In this document: in pieces, positions 1-7,641 of the stretch
Position numbering within the stretch: position 1 is the stretch's first letter
How the letters are laid out: each line of letters begins with the position of its first letter
Assembly: GCA_018624035.1 (NCBI GenBank)
Contig: JAAZUU010000003.1
Coordinates: forward strand, 1 to 45,017
DNA length: 45,017 bases
From: Rhodobiaceae bacterium
GTDB taxonomy: Bacteria > Pseudomonadota > Alphaproteobacteria > Puniceispirillales > Puniceispirillaceae
Direction: 5' to 3'
The notes under the pieces: model-generated
The model's database searches: none
What the model was told of the DNA's origin: nothing
The model's input: the letters and a program-made list of their open reading frames with translations, nothing else
Position numbers and translations under genes: made by a program

Positions 1-123
1 CACAGCTGTCATTCGATGGGAAGCTGCACGCATTACTGCCCGAATGATCTCGACCCGATGGGGGCGATCGCCGGGCTGAAACGCGCCACGGCAAAACGGT
101 TCTTCGGGCGGGGGCGCGGCTGA
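1..123 (+). CDS. Succinate dehydrogenase/fumarate reductase iron-sulfur subunit, 3' end
   Basis: Only the last 40 codons are in the window; the gene begins upstream. The visible peptide carries a Cys-x5-Cys-x3-Cys-Pro array (CHSMGSCTHYCP) followed by NDLDP. This matches the C-terminal ligand block of SdhB/FrdB, where the first two cysteines help hold the [3Fe-4S] centre and the third belongs to the [4Fe-4S] centre. The protein passes electrons between the flavoprotein and the quinone-binding membrane anchor on the cytoplasmic face of the membrane. Its TGA stop overlaps the next ATG (TGATG), so it is translationally coupled to the anchor genes. The sequence alone does not say whether the complex runs as succinate dehydrogenase or fumarate reductase. 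Confidence 0.88.
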   Translation, partial: HSCHSMGSCTHYCPNDLDPMGAIAGLKRATAKRFFGRGRG

Positions 124-455
124 TGCTGGATTTTCGTCTCTATATGGCGCAGCGCCTGTCAGCGCTGATCATGGCACCGCTGGTGATCGGCCATCTGGCG
201 GTGATGATCTATGCCGTTCAGGGCGGGCTCAGCGCCGGCGAAATCCTCGGCCGGACGCAGGGCAGCCTGTTCTGGACGCTGTTTTATGGCGGGTTCGTTG
301 TCGCGGTCTCGATTCATGCCGCGATCGGGCTTCGCACCATCATCTCGGAATGGACCGCGATGCGCGGCGGCATGCTGAACGGGCTTGCCATGGTGATCTT
401 CGCCGCCCTTCTTGTCATGGGGGGACGCGCCGTTCTGGCCGTCACGATGACATGA
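123..455 (+). CDS. Succinate dehydrogenase/fumarate reductase membrane anchor, subunit 1
   Basis: This 110-residue protein has three hydrophobic segments at about residues 12-32, 48-70 and 84-104. The N-terminal RLSA segment and a histidine in the first helix (GHLAVM), plus a second in SIHAAIGLR near residue 65, look like the haem- and quinone-binding helices of SdhC/SdhD/FrdC-type anchors. It starts inside the stop codon of the iron-sulfur gene and its own stop overlaps the next start (ATGA), which marks it as part of one complex. The family call rests on length, helix count, histidines and position; the sequence is too divergent to assign it firmly as C or D. Confidence 0.75.
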   Translation: MLDFRLYMAQRLSALIMAPLVIGHLAVMIYAVQGGLSAGEILGRTQGSLFWTLFYGGFVVAVSIHAAIGLRTIISEWTAMRGGMLNGLAMVIFAALLVMGGRAVLAVTMT

Positions 456-820
456 GAAGTGGAAATATCAACGCTGGCACCAGCCGCCCGGTGCGCGGCC
501 ATGCATTATGGTGCGCGCATATCATCCACCGCGTCTCCGGCATCGCGCTGGCGCTGTTTCTGCCCTTGCATTTCTGGGTGCTGTCACTGGCGCTGACCGA
601 CGCCGCCCGACTTGACAGCTTTCTGGCCTTCACCGAACTGCCCTTTGTGAAGGTCGCGGAATTCGGCCTTGTGTTCCTGCTTGCCATTCATCTGTTTGGC
701 GGACTGCGGCTGATGGCGCTGGAATGGCTGCCATGGCGCGCGCCGCACAAGACGCTGGCGGCCGGGGCGCTTGCCATCTCAGCCTTCGTGTCCGGTGTGT
801 TTTTCCTGCAGGCGATCTAG
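452..820 (+). CDS. Succinate dehydrogenase/fumarate reductase cytochrome b-type anchor, subunit 2
   Basis: The protein has 122 residues and three predicted membrane helices (about 28-50, 67-90 and 100-121). The segment HIIHRVSGIALALF matches the SdhC signature in which HR-x-S/T-G precedes the first helix, and IHLFGGLRLMALEW resembles the haem-ligand helix. I chose the ATG at 452, which overlaps the preceding stop as ATGA; the open frame extends further upstream but only through the coding region of subunit 1. With its neighbour it would form a two-polypeptide, six-helix anchor for quinone chemistry. A 21-base gap with an AAAGGGAT ribosome-binding site leads into the flavoprotein. Confidence 0.78.
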   Translation: MRSGNINAGTSRPVRGHALWCAHIIHRVSGIALALFLPLHFWVLSLALTDAARLDSFLAFTELPFVKVAEFGLVFLLAIHLFGGLRLMALEWLPWRAPHKTLAAGALAISAFVSGVFFLQAI

Positions 821-841
821 GGACAATGAAAGGGATCATTC

Positions 842-2602
842 ATGACAGCAACGCTTGAACGCCATGATACCGATATCCTGATCCTGGGGTCCGGCGGGGC
901 CGGTCTGTTCGCCGCGCTGCACGCGCAGCAGAGCGCGCCCGAGGGCACCAAAATCACGCTGGCGGTGAAGGGTCTGATCGGTAAATGCGGCTGCACCCGC
1001 ATGGTTCAGGGCGGCTATAATGTGGCGCTTGGCGGCGGTGATACGGTCGAGCGGCATTTCATGGACACGATCAATGGCGGCAAATGGCTGCCGGACCAGG
1101 ATATGGCCTGGCGGCTGTGCAGCACCGCGGTGGAACGAATCCACGAGCTGGAAAACGAGGTTGGTTGTTTCTTCGACCGCAATGAAGACGGCACGCTCCA
1201 TCAGAAGGCCTTTGCCGGCCAGACGGCCGACCGCACCGTGCATAAGGGCGATCTGACGGGAATCGAGATCATCAACAGGCTGATGGAACAGGTTCTCCGC
1301 CGGCCGGTTGAAAAGCTGCAGGAACATCGCGCCATCGCCATGATCCCCGGGCGCGAGGGCGACGGGCTGTCGGGCGTGCTGATGATCGACATGCGCCGCG
1401 GCATTTTCCGGCTGGTCCGCGCCAAGGCGGTGCTGATGGCGACCGGGGGCGGGCCGACCATGTATCGCTACCACACGCCGTCCGGCGACAAGACGATGGA
1501 CGGGCTGGCGATGGCGCTGCGGGCCGGATTGCCGCTTCGCGACATGGAGATGGTGCAGTTCCACCCGACCGGCCTTCTGGCAGGCGACAATACCCGCATG
1601 ACCGGCACTGTCCTTGAAGAAGGGTTGCGCGGCGCCGGCGGCATTCTGCTGAACGGGTCCGGCGAGCGGTTCATGTTCGGCTATGATGAGCGCGGCGAGC
1701 GCGCCACCCGCGATATCGTCAGCCGCGCCATCTATGATGAAATGCGCAAGGGCGATGTCACACCGCAGGGTGGTGTTCATATCGAGATGGCGCATCTTGG
1801 TCCGGAAAATGTCAGCCGCAAATTCGCCGGCATGGTCAAGCGCTGCGCCGATTGCGGGTTCGACCTTGCCGCCGGCCGGGTCGAGGTGGTGCCGACAGCG
1901 CATTACTTCATGGGCGGGGTTGTCGTCGATACCGACACGCGAACCGCCCTTCCCGGCCTCTATGTGGCGGGCGAGGATGCCGGCGGCGCGCATGGCGCGA
2001 ACAGGCTTGGCGGCAATGGTGTTGCCAATTCGACCGTCTATGGCGGCATTGCCGGAGATGTGATGGGGCGCGATATCGCCAGCCAGCCAACGCTTCGCGA
2101 GCCTGACGAGGCGGTGCTGTCCGCCGAGATTGACCGCGCCATGGGCCCGGTCGGCCGCGGCGGCGGCAATATTCATGAACTGCGCCGCTCTTTGCAGGAT
2201 GTGATGTGGGATGATGTCGGGGTGATTCGCACCGCCAGCGGCATGACGCGCGCGCTGGACCGGCTTGACGGGATCGAGTCCGCATTGATGGAAACCGGCG
2301 TCGCCGGTGGAAGCCTGGCTTTCAATCTGACCTGGCATGACTGGCTGAACATGCGATCACTGGTTGATATCTCGAAAATCATCACCCGCGCCGGGCTGGC
2401 CCGCGAGAATTCGCGCGGCGCGCATTACCGCGAGGATTTCCCGAACGTCGGCGCGCTTGAAAGTTCCTATTTCACGACGGCGCGGATGGCCGGCGAGGAT
2501 GTGGAGGTGACGCGCGCGCCGGTTGCCTTTACCATTGTCAAACCGGGCGAGAGCATCCTGCCGGACGGAGAGCCCAACACGCTGGTCGCGGCGGCGGAAT
2601 GA
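842..2602 (+). CDS. Succinate dehydrogenase/fumarate reductase flavoprotein subunit, lacking the FAD-linking histidine
   Basis: The 586-residue length is normal for SdhA/FrdA. The N-terminus has the Rossmann FAD motif GSGGAG (16-21). The substrate site is complete: HPTG at 241-244, an EEGLRGAGG loop at about 259-267, the catalytic arginine in TRD at 290, His354 in TAHYFMGG and Arg388 in NRLGGN. It oxidises succinate or reduces fumarate on the cytoplasmic side of the complex. Where covalent family members have R-S-H-T...QGG, this protein has C-G-C-T-R-M-V-Q-G-G, so Cys51 occupies the place of the flavinylated histidine. FAD is then probably bound non-covalently, as in L-aspartate oxidase and soluble fumarate reductases. 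The gene comes last in a B-C-D-A order and overlaps the fumarase gene by ATGA. Confidence 0.9.
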   Translation: MTATLERHDTDILILGSGGAGLFAALHAQQSAPEGTKITLAVKGLIGKCGCTRMVQGGYNVALGGGDTVERHFMDTINGGKWLPDQDMAWRLCSTAVERIHELENEVGCFFDRNEDGTLHQKAFAGQTADRTVHKGDLTGIEIINRLMEQVLRRPVEKLQEHRAIAMIPGREGDGLSGVLMIDMRRGIFRLVRAKAVLMATGGGPTMYRYHTPSGDKTMDGLAMALRAGLPLRDMEMVQFHPTGLLAGDNTRMTGTVLEEGLRGAGGILLNGSGERFMFGYDERGERATRDIVSRAIYDEMRKGDVTPQGGVHIEMAHLGPENVSRKFAGMVKRCADCGFDLAAGRVEVVPTAHYFMGGVVVDTDTRTALPGLYVAGEDAGGAHGANRLGGNGVANSTVYGGIAGDVMGRDIASQPTLREPDEAVLSAEIDRAMGPVGRGGGNIHELRRSLQDVMWDDVGVIRTASGMTRALDRLDGIESALMETGVAGGSLAFNLTWHDWLNMRSLVDISKIITRAGLARENSRGAHYREDFPNVGALESSYFTTARMAGEDVEVTRAPVAFTIVKPGESILPDGEPNTLVAAAE

Positions 2603-3603
2603 CAGCAGGAACAGACGTCGCAGCAACAGAGGGACAGGCGATGATCCCGATCGACATCATCGAAGCCACGGCGAATGAGCTGATGGCGAAGGCCGCCATC
2701 GAGATCCCGGATGACTACCTGACCGGACTGAAAGCCGCCGCCGAGAGCGAGGATGGCGACCTGTCATCCTTTGTCCTTCACGCCATGCTGGAGAATTACG
2801 ACGCCGCCAAGGAGGATGGCCGCGCCATGTGCGGCGATACCGGCACGCCGCGCTGGTATGTGAAGATGGGCAATGAGGCGCTCATCGAGGGCGGCCCGGT
2901 GGCGCTGGAGGCAGCGCTGCGCCGCGCCACCGCGGACGCCACGGCCGCCGTGCCGCTGCGCCCTAACCGCGTGCATCCGCTGTGGCGGACCGACCATAAC
3001 AACAATGTCGGGATCGGCGCGCCGGAGATCGAATATGCCTTCGAGCCGGACGGGGAATGGATTGACCTGATCACCGTCCACAAGGGCGGGCTGTTCGGCA
3101 CAGATTACCGGATGCTATTCCCCTCTGACGGTATCGAGGGGATCAAGCGATTCTATCTCGACAGTCTGGTGGCGTTCGGCAAGCGGGGCCTTGCCTGCCA
3201 GCCGGCGATCATCGGGATCGGGCTTGGCGGGACCAAGGATGCCTGCATGGTGCTTGGCAAGCGCGCCGCCTGTCTTCGCACCGTGGGGGACCGCAACAGC
3301 GATCCGCGCATCGCCGAGATCGAGGATGAGTTCAAGGAGCTTGGCAATTCCATCGGCATGGGGGCGATGGGGTTTGTCGGCAAGCATATGGTGATCGACT
3401 GCAATATCGAGGTCGGATACTGCCACACCGGCGGCATGCAGATGTCGGTGCATGCCTTCTGCCTGTCATCACGCCGCGCGGTGGCACGAATTCACGCCGA
3501 TGGCCGGGTCGAGCATCGCACCGACCCGGACTGGTTCACCCCCTATCAGCGACGGGAGACGGTCGAATGGGAACTTCCCGCAAGCCACGCGAAATCCGCC
3601 TGA
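2599..3603 (+). CDS. Class I fumarate hydratase / tartrate dehydratase family, alpha subunit
   Basis: This is the Fe-S hydro-lyase alpha subunit, which carries the [4Fe-4S] cluster that activates the hydroxyl of malate or a related diacid. Three widely spaced cysteines sit in the family's motifs: CGDTGTP near residue 73, DACMVLGK after GIGLGGTK, and GYCHTGGMQMS near residue 275. The 334-residue length from the overlapping ATG at 2599 suits the family. An internal ATG at 2641 (starting MIPIDII), preceded by GAGGGACAGG, is an equally plausible start, and homologous proteins would be expected to begin there. Placement directly behind the flavoprotein favours fumarate to malate over tartrate, but the sequence does not exclude L-tartrate dehydratase. 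Confidence 0.85.
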   Translation: MTAGTDVAATEGQAMIPIDIIEATANELMAKAAIEIPDDYLTGLKAAAESEDGDLSSFVLHAMLENYDAAKEDGRAMCGDTGTPRWYVKMGNEALIEGGPVALEAALRRATADATAAVPLRPNRVHPLWRTDHNNNVGIGAPEIEYAFEPDGEWIDLITVHKGGLFGTDYRMLFPSDGIEGIKRFYLDSLVAFGKRGLACQPAIIGIGLGGTKDACMVLGKRAACLRTVGDRNSDPRIAEIEDEFKELGNSIGMGAMGFVGKHMVIDCNIEVGYCHTGGMQMSVHAFCLSSRRAVARIHADGRVEHRTDPDWFTPYQRRETVEWELPASHAKSA

Positions 3604-4247
3604 GCACGACGCCGACTGCCGAGGCCATTGCCGAATTGCGGCTTGGCGATATCGTCTATCTCGACGGGCTGATCTATACCGCGCGCGAGGGTGTCTATAT
3701 GCGGGCGCTTGAGGATCAGGCCAATATCCCGATGGACCTGCCATCACAGAGCGCGGCGAATTTCCACTGCTCGCCGGCCGCCAATATCCGCGCAGATGGC
3801 AGTTTCGACCTTGGTGCGGTCACCGCCACCGCATCCTTCCGCTTCGCGAAATGGCTTCCCGAATGGATGGCCAAGACCGGCGCCAGGCTGATCATTGGCA
3901 AGGGCGGCATGTCATCCAAAGACTACAGGGACTATTTCGTGCCGAATGGCGCTGTCTATCTGTCGACCGTCGGCTATGGCACCGGCGCGCTGCTGGGGCG
4001 CGGGGTGGAAAATGTCGAGGCTGTCCACTGGCATGAGGAGCTTGGCATCGCGCAGGCCATGTGGGTGATCAGGGCGAACCGGATGGGCCCGTTCATCGTT
4101 GCCTCGGACCTTGCCGGCAACTGCCTGTTCGAGCGAGAGAACGCCAAGATTGCGGCCAATCTGGAAAAAGTCTATGAAGGCACGCGCCCGGCGGTGCTGA
4201 AACGCCTCGGCGAGACCGACGACCGAAGCGACGAGATGATCGGCTAG
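3567..4247 (+). CDS. Class I fumarate hydratase / tartrate dehydratase family, beta subunit
   Basis: The beta (swivel) subunit completes the two-subunit Fe-S hydro-lyase with the preceding gene. The 226-residue protein shows LRLGDIVYLDGLIYTAREG near the N-terminus, a GKGGM loop in the middle and HWHEELGIAQAMWVI near residue 160, all typical of the TtdB/FumA C-terminal domain. It begins 37 bases inside the alpha gene, which points to translational coupling. The residues before LRLGDIV form an unusually long N-terminal tail, and I see no better start. It closes the operon; the next gene begins after 57 bases with its own ribosome-binding site. Confidence 0.85.
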   Translation: MGTSRKPREIRLSTTPTAEAIAELRLGDIVYLDGLIYTAREGVYMRALEDQANIPMDLPSQSAANFHCSPAANIRADGSFDLGAVTATASFRFAKWLPEWMAKTGARLIIGKGGMSSKDYRDYFVPNGAVYLSTVGYGTGALLGRGVENVEAVHWHEELGIAQAMWVIRANRMGPFIVASDLAGNCLFERENAKIAANLEKVYEGTRPAVLKRLGETDDRSDEMIG

Positions 4248-4304
4248 CGCTAACCGATTGCTAACCTTATGCGGATATCATGTGGCCCTCGACAAGAGGT
4301 GACC

Positions 4305-4811
4305 ATGATGCACGACAAATCGATCAGACTGGCCCGGCTGGACGAAGCCGAAGCAATCGCAAATCTTGTTCGCGGCTCGATTTCCGAACTGTGTTTTGAC
4401 GATCATGACGGCGACAACGCGACGATCGACCGGTGGCTTGCCAACAAGACCAAAGACGACATCGCCGGCTGGATCGCCGCGCCCGACCTGTCGCTCTTCG
4501 TCATCGGATGCAGCACCGGCCTGGCGGCGGCAGGGTGCTATCGTGATGATGGTGTCATCCTGATGAATTACGTCTCGCCCTTCTATCGCTTTCAGGGGCT
4601 GAGCGCACGCATGATCGACTTTCTTGAAGCGTCACTCGTCGCGTGCGGGCTTGCCACCGCCCGTCTTGTCAGCACGCGCACCGCCATCTCCTTTTACGAG
4701 GACCGGGGATGGCAGCGCTATGGCGATCCGATCCCCTGCATGGGTGTTAAAGGCGAGCCAATGAAGAAGAATCTGAACCAGTCGGCCGCCGAACTCCAAA
4801 CGACCAATTGA
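4305..4811 (+). CDS. GNAT-family N-acetyltransferase
   Basis: A protein of about 168 residues with the GNAT fold. The segment MNYVSPFYRFQGLSARMIDFLE is the beta4-alpha3 acetyl-CoA site, here R-F-Q-G-L-S instead of the usual R-G-x-G-x-G/A. The tail ARLVSTRTAISFYEDRGW carries the common FYExxGW motif. The open frame reaches 4269, but AGAGGTGA at 4295-4302 places the start at one of two adjacent ATGs (4305 or 4308). The acceptor substrate cannot be told from sequence. It lies between the fumarase operon and the Ldh_2 gene with no overlap, so it may have its own promoter. Confidence 0.8.
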   Translation: MMHDKSIRLARLDEAEAIANLVRGSISELCFDDHDGDNATIDRWLANKTKDDIAGWIAAPDLSLFVIGCSTGLAAAGCYRDDGVILMNYVSPFYRFQGLSARMIDFLEASLVACGLATARLVSTRTAISFYEDRGWQRYGDPIPCMGVKGEPMKKNLNQSAAELQTTN

Positions 4812-4863
4812 CTTTGTATGGCACGGCATATCAGTCTGTTATGACATATCGCTGTGAGCCGTT

Positions 4864-4870
4864 GGAGGGA
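4864..4870 (+). promoter_or_regulatory. Shine-Dalgarno sequence that sets a TTG start
   Basis: GGAGGGA lies seven bases before the TTG at 4878. The longer in-frame GTG at 4854 has no comparable site, so translation of the Ldh_2 dehydrogenase most likely begins at the TTG. Confidence 0.6.
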
Positions 4871-4877
4871 CCCGGCC

Positions 4878-5930
4878 TTGGCTTCAGACACCTCATCAAA
4901 GCTGGACTATGACGGCCCCCGGATCAGCGTTACCGCCGACGAGGCGGTGACGGTGATGATCGACATTCTGCGCGGCCTCGGCTGTGATGATGACACGGCA
5001 TCCTGCATCGCCGATCACCTTGCCGATGCCAGCCTGTGCGGTGTCGAATCCCACGGCGTGATGCGGATTCTGCAATATGCACGGCAGTTCCGGAACGGCT
5101 ATATGAGGCCGGTCGCAAATCCCTTTATCGCACACAGGGATGGTGCCTTCCTGACCCTCGACGGGGATGGCGGGCATGGCATTCCGGCGATGGGGATCGC
5201 GTTTGAGTCGACGATCGAGGCGGCTCTTGACACCGGCATGGCGGTGACCAGCATTGTCAATCTTGGCCATACGGGCCGCCATGGTGCGTTTGCCGAACTG
5301 GCCGCCGAGGCCGGCATGATGTCGGTCCTCATCGGCGGCGGCAATCGCGCTGTCTGGCGGCAGGTGGCCCCTTATGGCGGAGCGGCCGCGAAACTGCCGA
5401 CAAACCCGTGGTGCGTTGGCCTTCCAGGCGGCGAGAACGGACCGTTCGTCATGGATATGGCGACATCGATGGTGGCTGGCGGCTGGATCTATGCCGCCGA
5501 GAATGCCGGCGCCGCGCTGCCCGCGGGATGCCTGATCGACAGCAACGGCAATCCCACGACCGACCCGCAGGCCTATTTCGATGGTGGCGCCATCCTGCCG
5601 GCGGCAGGGCAGAAAGGATACGCGCTGGCGCTGGCGGCGGAACTGATCGCCGAGGCGCTGATCGGGCCGGTGGCGACCGAGGGTAACTGGCTGCTGGTGA
5701 TGATCGACACCACCCGTTTGACAAGCGGGCATACACTGCAGTCGCGCGCCGAGGAGGTTCTGGCAGATATACGAAGCTGCCCGCCAGCACCGGGGTTTGA
5801 GCGGGTGGAAATACCGGGTGAACGCGAGCGGCGCTGTCGTGTCGAGGCCGGCGGCATCATCGCGATACCCGAGCGGACCTGGACCGATATTCTGGCGCTT
5901 CGCGATCAGATCATGGCAGGCGGTGCATAG
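4878..5930 (+). CDS. Malate/L-lactate dehydrogenase family (Ldh_2) oxidoreductase
   Basis: A 350-residue NAD(P)-dependent 2-hydroxyacid dehydrogenase of the Ldh_2 fold, unrelated to the classical LDH/MDH Rossmann family. The motif GVESHGVMR near residue 56 and the catalytic-histidine region NLGHTGRHGAF near 130 are seen, as is the PTNPWCVGLP nucleotide segment and the C-terminal GQKGYALALAAELIAEAL. Family members act on malate, lactate, ureidoglycolate, 2,3-diketogulonate or delta1-piperideine-2-carboxylate; nothing here chooses among them. A TTG start is preferred because of the strong ribosome-binding site ahead of it. The gene converges on iolJ, the two stop codons lying only 11 bases apart. 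Confidence 0.85.
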   Translation: MASDTSSKLDYDGPRISVTADEAVTVMIDILRGLGCDDDTASCIADHLADASLCGVESHGVMRILQYARQFRNGYMRPVANPFIAHRDGAFLTLDGDGGHGIPAMGIAFESTIEAALDTGMAVTSIVNLGHTGRHGAFAELAAEAGMMSVLIGGGNRAVWRQVAPYGGAAAKLPTNPWCVGLPGGENGPFVMDMATSMVAGGWIYAAENAGAALPAGCLIDSNGNPTTDPQAYFDGGAILPAAGQKGYALALAAELIAEALIGPVATEGNWLLVMIDTTRLTSGHTLQSRAEEVLADIRSCPPAPGFERVEIPGERERRCRVEAGGIIAIPERTWTDILALRDQIMAGGA

Positions 5931-5941
5931 CCGGCCTTGCC

Positions 5942-6766
5942 TCAGCTGAGGTTCCGCATGACCTCGGCGGCCATCGCTATCAGCGCCGGTTTCGTTGCGC
6001 GCAGGATCTGGCCGCGATCGAACATATCCGGATCATCGGCAAGGGTCTGACGCAGCGACCTGCCAAATGTCTGTCGCAGCTCGGTGCCGACATTGAACTT
6101 GCAGACCGCCGTATTCAGCGCCAGATGGCGGCGCATCTCGACCGGCACGCCCGACGCGCCATGGATCACCAGCGGACAGTCGGTGACAGCCTCGATCTCG
6201 GCGAGACAGGCAAGGTCGATCTCGGCCATCGCCTCGGTCTGCAGATGCACATTGCCAACGGAAATGGCCAGCGCGTCACACCCGCTCTCGGCGGCGAGCC
6301 GTCCCGCCTCCCCGGCGTCAGTCATCTGTGACGCCGCGCCTGCATCATAGCCAACAAAACCGATCTCGGCCTCGACGGACACGTCATGCCGGTGCGCCAA
6401 TTCGACAACCGTGCGGCTGGCAGCGATATTGTCATCGACAGGCAGCGCCGAGCCGTCATACATCACCGAGGTGAAACCGGCATCGATTCCGGCGCGGCAT
6501 TCATCGATTGTTTTCGCGTGGTCAATATGCACCACCACCGGCACCGATGCCGCCTCACCAAGGGTCCGGAACATCAGGCCTGAAATCCTCACCGGCAGCG
6601 TTTCACGGAATTTCGGGCCGGCCTGGAGGATGATCGGGCAGCCGACCTCTTCGGCGGCAGCGACATAGGCCTCAGCATCCTCCCAGCCGAGAACGACAGC
6701 GCCCATCACCGCGCGGCCAGCGGCGTGCACCGGGGCCAGAACATCTGTCAGGCTGGCGACAGGCAT
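5942..6766 (-). CDS. iolJ: Class II aldolase, IolJ-type (2-deoxy-5-keto-gluconate-6-phosphate aldolase)
   Basis: A 274-residue zinc-dependent class II aldolase of the FbaA/GatY/IolJ family. The metal and substrate motifs are present: HIDHAKTIDECRAGIDAGF (zinc histidine, catalytic region), MYDGSALP, EAEIGFVG, the second zinc site in SVGNVH, and LVIHGASGVP with the third. In the inositol pathway IolJ splits 2-deoxy-5-keto-D-gluconate 6-phosphate into dihydroxyacetone phosphate and malonic semialdehyde. It ends the long - strand inositol operon, ten bases after the IolB paralogue, with a strong GAGGGAGGG site before its ATG. From sequence alone it could also be a fructose- or tagatose-bisphosphate aldolase; the operon argues for IolJ. 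Confidence 0.82.
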   Translation of the reverse strand: MPVASLTDVLAPVHAAGRAVMGAVVLGWEDAEAYVAAAEEVGCPIILQAGPKFRETLPVRISGLMFRTLGEAASVPVVVHIDHAKTIDECRAGIDAGFTSVMYDGSALPVDDNIAASRTVVELAHRHDVSVEAEIGFVGYDAGAASQMTDAGEAGRLAAESGCDALAISVGNVHLQTEAMAEIDLACLAEIEAVTDCPLVIHGASGVPVEMRRHLALNTAVCKFNVGTELRQTFGRSLRQTLADDPDMFDRGQILRATKPALIAMAAEVMRNLS

Positions 6767-6776
6767 GCGCCCTCCC

Positions 6777-7613
6777 TCACTTGAATTTCGCGATCATGTC
6801 CTTGATGCCCGGGATCGTCTCAATCTGATAGGCATGCGTTGGCTGGAAATACTGCACCAGCGATCGCTGCGTCAGCCCGCCAAGGATGGTGAAGTAATAC
6901 ATCTCATATCCCGGCAGCACACAGCAGGGGTGATAGCCATTATCGATGCAGATCGTCGACCCGTCCACGATGTGATAGGCGTCGCCCGGCGCGCCGTCCT
7001 CGCGCTGCAGCATCTGCAGCCCCGACCCCCAATTCGGCCTGAAGCGAAAATTATAGGTCTCATCATGCCGCGTCTCGTCGGGCAGCCGGTTGGTGTCATG
7101 CTTGTGGCTAGGGAACCCCGACCAGCCGCCAGCCCCGACGGTGAACAGCTCGGAGACAAGCAGGCGGCCGACCTTGTCATGCTGTTTCTGGCCAAGGATG
7201 TGCTTGATCTTGCGATGCGTCTTGGTGTCGTCGGACCCGTACTGCACAAGGTCGGGCTCTCGCACATCGAACGGCTCCAGCACCTTGTCGTATTTCGCGC
7301 CGGCGATGAAGGTTTCGGTCGCCTCCGAGGTGCAGACAATCGTCACCTTCGCGCCAACCGGCACATAGACGCCCTCCGGCTCACCATCCCAGACATCCGC
7401 GCCGCGATTGCCAAGCTTGGTGAAACTGACCCCCTCGATCTCGACATCGACGGTGCCGGTCGCCGGCACGATGCAGGTCTCATAGCCGGGCACCTGATAT
7501 TCAAAAGCCTGGCCCTTTGTCAGCTTGACGATGTTGAAATAGTTCAGGGGAACGGTGCCATTCTCGGCATCGACGATCGGCCTGTTCTTATTGTCATAAG
7601 GGGCGATATGCAT
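6777..7613 (-). CDS. IolB-like isomerase, divergent paralogue
   Basis: A 278-residue bicupin-type protein of the 5-deoxy-glucuronate isomerase (IolB/KduI) fold. It keeps the metal-site pattern FPSHKHDTNRLPDETRHDE and the distal DNGYHPCCVLPGYEMYYF, which line up with PPHKHDTDNLPEES...EET and RGYHPVGAPHGYESYYL in the canonical IolB of the same operon. Elsewhere the two proteins differ strongly, so this is an old duplication or a separate import, not a recent copy. It lies between the second kinase and iolJ. It may act on a different deoxy-uronate or on another inositol isomer's ring-opened product; I cannot tell which. Confidence 0.75.
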   Translation of the reverse strand: MHIAPYDNKNRPIVDAENGTVPLNYFNIVKLTKGQAFEYQVPGYETCIVPATGTVDVEIEGVSFTKLGNRGADVWDGEPEGVYVPVGAKVTIVCTSEATETFIAGAKYDKVLEPFDVREPDLVQYGSDDTKTHRKIKHILGQKQHDKVGRLLVSELFTVGAGGWSGFPSHKHDTNRLPDETRHDETYNFRFRPNWGSGLQMLQREDGAPGDAYHIVDGSTICIDNGYHPCCVLPGYEMYYFTILGGLTQRSLVQYFQPTHAYQIETIPGIKDMIAKFK

Positions 7614-7641
7614 TCGTCCGTCTCCGTTCGGTCGTCATCCA

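Noticed and set aside
836-2338. Long - strand open frame (500 codons) opposite the SDH/FRD flavoprotein
   Set aside because: It mirrors the flavoprotein coding frame, has no family motifs and a His/Ala/Gln-rich composition typical of antisense reading in G/C-rich DNA.
4808-4836. TTGACT as a -35 box for the Ldh_2 dehydrogenase gene
   Set aside because: No acceptable -10 sequence lies 16-18 bases downstream, and the box overlaps the acetyltransferase stop codon.
5940-5951. Palindrome CCTCAGCTGAGG at the iolJ / Ldh_2 convergent junction
   Set aside because: Six-base arms with no loop and no T-run; too short to act as a terminator and expected by chance.
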